A stretch of 64,000 nt of DNA, taken from positions 6,264,001 through 6,328,000 of the forward strand of contig NC_079889.1 in the NCBI RefSeq assembly GCF_029227915.1, given 5' to 3'. The stretch is from Hydractinia symbiolongicarpus. Taxonomy: Eukaryota > Cnidaria > Hydrozoa > Anthoathecata > Hydractiniidae. This document shows positions 61,508 to 64,000 of this stretch, one piece after another. The translations under genes and the position numbers were made by a program. The notes beneath the pieces were generated by a model. That model had not been told where the DNA came from. It was given only the letters and a program-made list of their open reading frames with translations, and searched no databases. The first letter of the stretch is position 1. Every line of letters starts with the position of its first letter.

Positions 61508-62235
61508 ATGGCCTTTTGCAGTCTAATAAAGGCCTTACACGTAGATCGCGTGGTTTCACCTGCCTGCGAAGGTTACCATTGGACTATTCCTTTCAGTCTC
61601 AATGCACTATAACGTTCCAAGAGGTTTTCCTTAGCGCTGTGGCCTGACAACACTCTTAACTACGTGCACAGGCTTATAAAGGCTGTAATATGGCCTTTTG
61701 CAGTCTAATAAAAGCTTCACACGTAAATCACGTGGTTTCACCTGCCTGCGAAGGTTACCATTGGACTATTCCTTTCAGTCTCAATGCACTACAACGTTCC
61801 AAGAGGTTTTCCTTAGCGCTGTGGCCTGACAACACTCTTAACTACGTGCACAGGCTTATAAAGGCTGTAATATGGCCTTTTGCAGTCTAATAAAAGCTTC
61901 ACACGTAAATCACGTGGTTTCACCTGCCTGCGAAGGTTACCATTGGACTATTCCTTTCAGTCTCAATGCACTACAACGTTCCAAGAGGTTTTCCTTAGCG
62001 CTGTGGCCTGACAACACTCTTAACTACGTGCACAGTCTTATAAAGGCTGTAATATGGCCTTTTGCAGTCTAATAAAGGCTTCATACGTAAATCACGTGGT
62101 TTCACCTGCCTTCTAAGATTACCATTGGACTCTTCCTTTCAGTCTCAATGCACTACAACGTTCCAAGAGGTTTTCCTTAGCGCTGTGGCCTGACAACACT
62201 CTTAACTACGTGCACAGTCTTATAAAGGCTGTAAT
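61508..62235 (+). repeat. Run of four near-identical single monomers
   Basis: Monomers at 61508, 61690, 61872 and 62054 share TTCCTTTCAGTCTCAATGC, CTGTGGCCTGACAAC and TTATAAAGGCTG. The copies at 61690 and 61872 look almost identical. The last has CCTTCTAAGATTACC in its 5' half and so is a hybrid with the 60054-type monomer. This is monomer-level expansion, unlike the multi-monomer units elsewhere. Confidence 0.88.
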
Positions 62236-62598
62236 ATGGCCTTTTGCAGTCTAATAAAGGCCTCACACGTAAATCACGTGGTTCCATCTGCCTGCGCAGG
62301 TTACAATTGGACTATTCCTTCCAGTCTCAATGCGCTACAACGTTCCAAGTGGTTCTCCTTAGCGCTGTGGCCTTAGAACACTCTTAACTACGTGCACAGT
62401 CCATTAAAGGCTGTAATATGGCCTTTTGCAGTCTAATAAAGGCTTCACACGTAAATCACGTGGTTCCATCTGCCTGCGCAGGTTACAATTGGACTATTCC
62501 TTCCAGTCTCAATGCGCTACAACGTTCCAATTGTTCTCCTTAGCGCTGTGGCCTTAGAACACTCTTAACTACGTGCACAGTCCATTAAAGGCTGTAAT
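62236..62598 (+). repeat. Two adjacent type C monomers
   Basis: Both carry TTACAATTGG and end in CAGTCCATTAAAGG. The second has a deletion (GTTCCAATTGTTCTCC for GTTCCAAGTGGTTCTCC). Elsewhere C monomers are mostly single, so this is a local doubling. Confidence 0.82.
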
Positions 62599-63326
62599 AT
62601 GGCCTTTTGCAGTCTAATAAAGGCTTCACAATTAAATCACGTGGTTTCACCTGCCTGCGCAGGTTACCGTTGGACTATTCCTTAAAGTCTCAATGCACTA
62701 CAACGTTCCAAGAGGTTTTCCTTGGCGCTGTGGCCTTACAACACTCTTAACTACGTGCACATTCCTATAAAGGCCGTAATATGGCCTTTTGCAGTCCAAT
62801 AAAGGCTGCAGACGTAAATCACACGGTTTCAGCTGCCTGCGCAGGTTACCATTGTACTAGTCGTTCCAGTCTCAATGCGCTACAACGTCCCAAATCGTTT
62901 TCATTAGCGCCGTTGCCTTAGAACACTCTTAACTACGTTCACAGTCCTATAAACGCTGTAATATGGCCTTTTGCAGTCTAATAAAGGCCCCACACGAAAA
63001 TCACGTGGTTCCATCTGCCTGCAAAGGTTACCATTGGATGATTCCTTCAAATCTCAATGCACTACAACGTTCCAAGAGGTTTTCCTTAACGCTGTGGCCT
63101 GACAACACTCCTAACTACGTGCACAGTCCTATAAAGGCTGTAAAATGGCCTTTTGCAGTCTAATAAAGGCCTCACACGTAGATCACGTGGTTCCATCTGC
63201 CTGCGCAGGTTACCATTGTACTATTTCTTCCAGTCTCAATGCACTACAACGTTCCAAGAGGTTTTCCTTAGTGCCATGGCCTTACAACACTCTTAACTAC
63301 GTGCACAGTCCTATAAAGGCCGTAAT
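62599..63326 (+). repeat. 4-monomer HOR, copy 1 (728 bp)
   Basis: Monomers at 62599 (TTACCGTTGG), 62781 (D-type, CACACGG), 62963 (GCAAAGG with TATAAACGCTG upstream) and 63145 (GTAGATCACGTGG). They are followed by the same series at 63327, 63509 and 63691. Private changes are GGCCCCACACGAAAATC and GGATGATTCC near 62987-63042. Confidence 0.9.
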
Positions 63327-64000
63327 ATGGCCTTTTGCAGTCTAATAAAGGCTTCACAATTAAATCACGTGGTTTCACCTGCCTGCGCAGGTTACCGTTG
63401 GACTATTCCTTAAAGTCTCAATGCACTACAACGTTCCAAGAGGTTTTCCTTGGCGCTGTGGTCTTACAACACTCTTAACTACGTGCACAGTCCTATAAAG
63501 GCCGTAATATGGCCTTTTGCAGTCCAATAAAGGCTGCAGACGTAAATCACACGGTTTCAGCTGCCTGCGCAGGTTACCATTGTACTAGTCGTTCCAGTCT
63601 CAATGCGCTACAACGTCCCAAATCGTTTTCATTAGCGCCGTTGCCTTAGAACACTCTTAACTACGTTCACAGTCCTATAAACGCTGTAATATGGCCTTTT
63701 GCAGTCTAATAAAGGCCTCACACGTAAATCACGTGGTTCCATCTGCCTGCAAAGGTTACCATTGGACGATTCCTTCAAATCTCAATGCACTACAACGTTC
63801 CAAGAGGTTTTCCTTAGCGCTGTGGCCTGACAACACTCTTAACTACGTGCACAGTCCTATAAAGGCTGTAAAATGGCCTTTTGCAGTCCAATAAAGGCTG
63901 CAGACGTAAATCACACGGTTTCAGCTGCCTGCGCAGGTTACCATTGTACTAGTCGTTCCAGTCTCAATGCGCTACAACGTCCCAAATCGTTTTCATTAGC
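63327..64000 (+). repeat. 4-monomer HOR, copy 2, running off the window
   Basis: Monomers at 63327, 63509 and 63691 repeat copy 1. The monomer at 63873 is D-type like 63509 rather than like 63145, a 364-bp step, so a monomer is missing or a new dimer repeat begins. The window ends within this monomer. Confidence 0.86.

Larger units (their letters stand above)
1..64000 (+). repeat. Continuous 182-bp tandem satellite array
   Basis: Every part of the window is a copy of one monomer of about 182 bp, in one orientation, with no interruption by unrelated sequence. The ATGG phase marker recurs at 76, 258, 439, 621, 803, 976, 1158, 1340, 1522, 1704 and onward to 63873, usually 182 bp apart, with 181, 173, 172, 171, 135 and 97 bp short forms and 211 and 246 bp long forms. 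The array is open at both ends of the window. Such an array with higher-order repeats is typical of eukaryotic centromeric, pericentromeric, knob or subtelomeric heterochromatin; which of these applies cannot be decided from sequence alone. No gene, RNA gene, transposon, CRISPR array or origin is visible. Chance open frames of 60-128 codons occur throughout and are not annotated as genes. Confidence 0.98.

Noticed and set aside
1-64000. CRISPR array
   Set aside because: Repeats are contiguous with no unique spacers, the period is 182 bp, and there are no cas genes.
1-64000. Bacterial or phage origin
   Set aside because: No coding density, operons or bacterial RNA genes; long HOR satellite structure is a eukaryotic feature.

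Overview
The whole 64 kb window is one uninterrupted head-to-tail satellite DNA array. I see no unique sequence, conventional gene, RNA gene, transposon or inverted segment. The monomer is 182 bp (phased here on a recurrent ATGG), at roughly 350 copies, all on the same strand. A prototype monomer is about 47% GC, with C clearly exceeding G on the + strand. Array edges are not in the window: it starts and ends inside satellite. A near-nucleosome-sized monomer, multi-monomer higher-order repeats (HORs) and the absence of genes point to a eukaryotic constitutive heterochromatin block (centromeric, pericentromeric, knob-like or subtelomeric). I cannot name the species; it is not human alpha satellite (171 bp), the maize 180-bp knob repeat or the Arabidopsis 178-bp repeat as I know them.

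Monomers fall into interleaved classes. Type A has a 3' half with CCAAGAGGTTTTCC and CCTTACAACAC. Type B has CCCAAGTCATTTTCATT and CCTTAGAACGC. Type C has CCAAGTGGTTCTCC. A D-type 5' half has GTCCAATAAA, GCAGACG and CACGCGG. A loose A/B dimer is the underlying pattern, overwritten by larger repeats.

Layout: 1-2.77 kb, 9-monomer (1,628 bp) HOR. 2.77-8.95 kb, a 3,068 bp (17-mer) tandem duplication with a nested 1,438 bp 8-mer. 8.95-12.6 kb, mosaic of segments related to the first two blocks. 12.6-14.96 kb, 1,091 bp 6-mer pair. 14.96-20.85 kb, mosaic including a 364 bp dimer pair and a 1.68 kb segment repeated 7,198 bp downstream. 20.85-24.4 kb, 7-mer/8-mer HOR. 24.6-31.2 kb, 1.23 kb unit in three copies plus longer-range copies. 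31.2-33.76 kb, mosaic. 33.76-49.13 kb, an about 8 kb tandem duplication, the largest structure here, with its own nested 1,820 bp 10-mer and clear indels, a chimeric monomer and patch exchanges between copies. 49.13-51.3 kb, a 974 bp duplication carrying an unusual 64 bp insertion. 51.3-59.8 kb, 1,818 bp 10-mer HOR and related offsets. 59.87-64 kb, a copy of the 51.3 kb segment, a run of near-identical single monomers, and a 728 bp tetramer running off the right end.

Nothing acts as a gene system. The 66-67 codon open frames that recur through the window are a by-product of the repeat: each is longer than one monomer, shifts frame from copy to copy, and contains an AATAAA. The biologically interesting content is the record of unequal exchange and conversion, plus conserved dyad-symmetric motifs in each monomer (GGCCTTT flanked on both sides by AAAGGCC/T, CACGTG, CCTGCGCAGG). 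Dyad symmetry of this kind has been discussed as a property of centromeric satellites.
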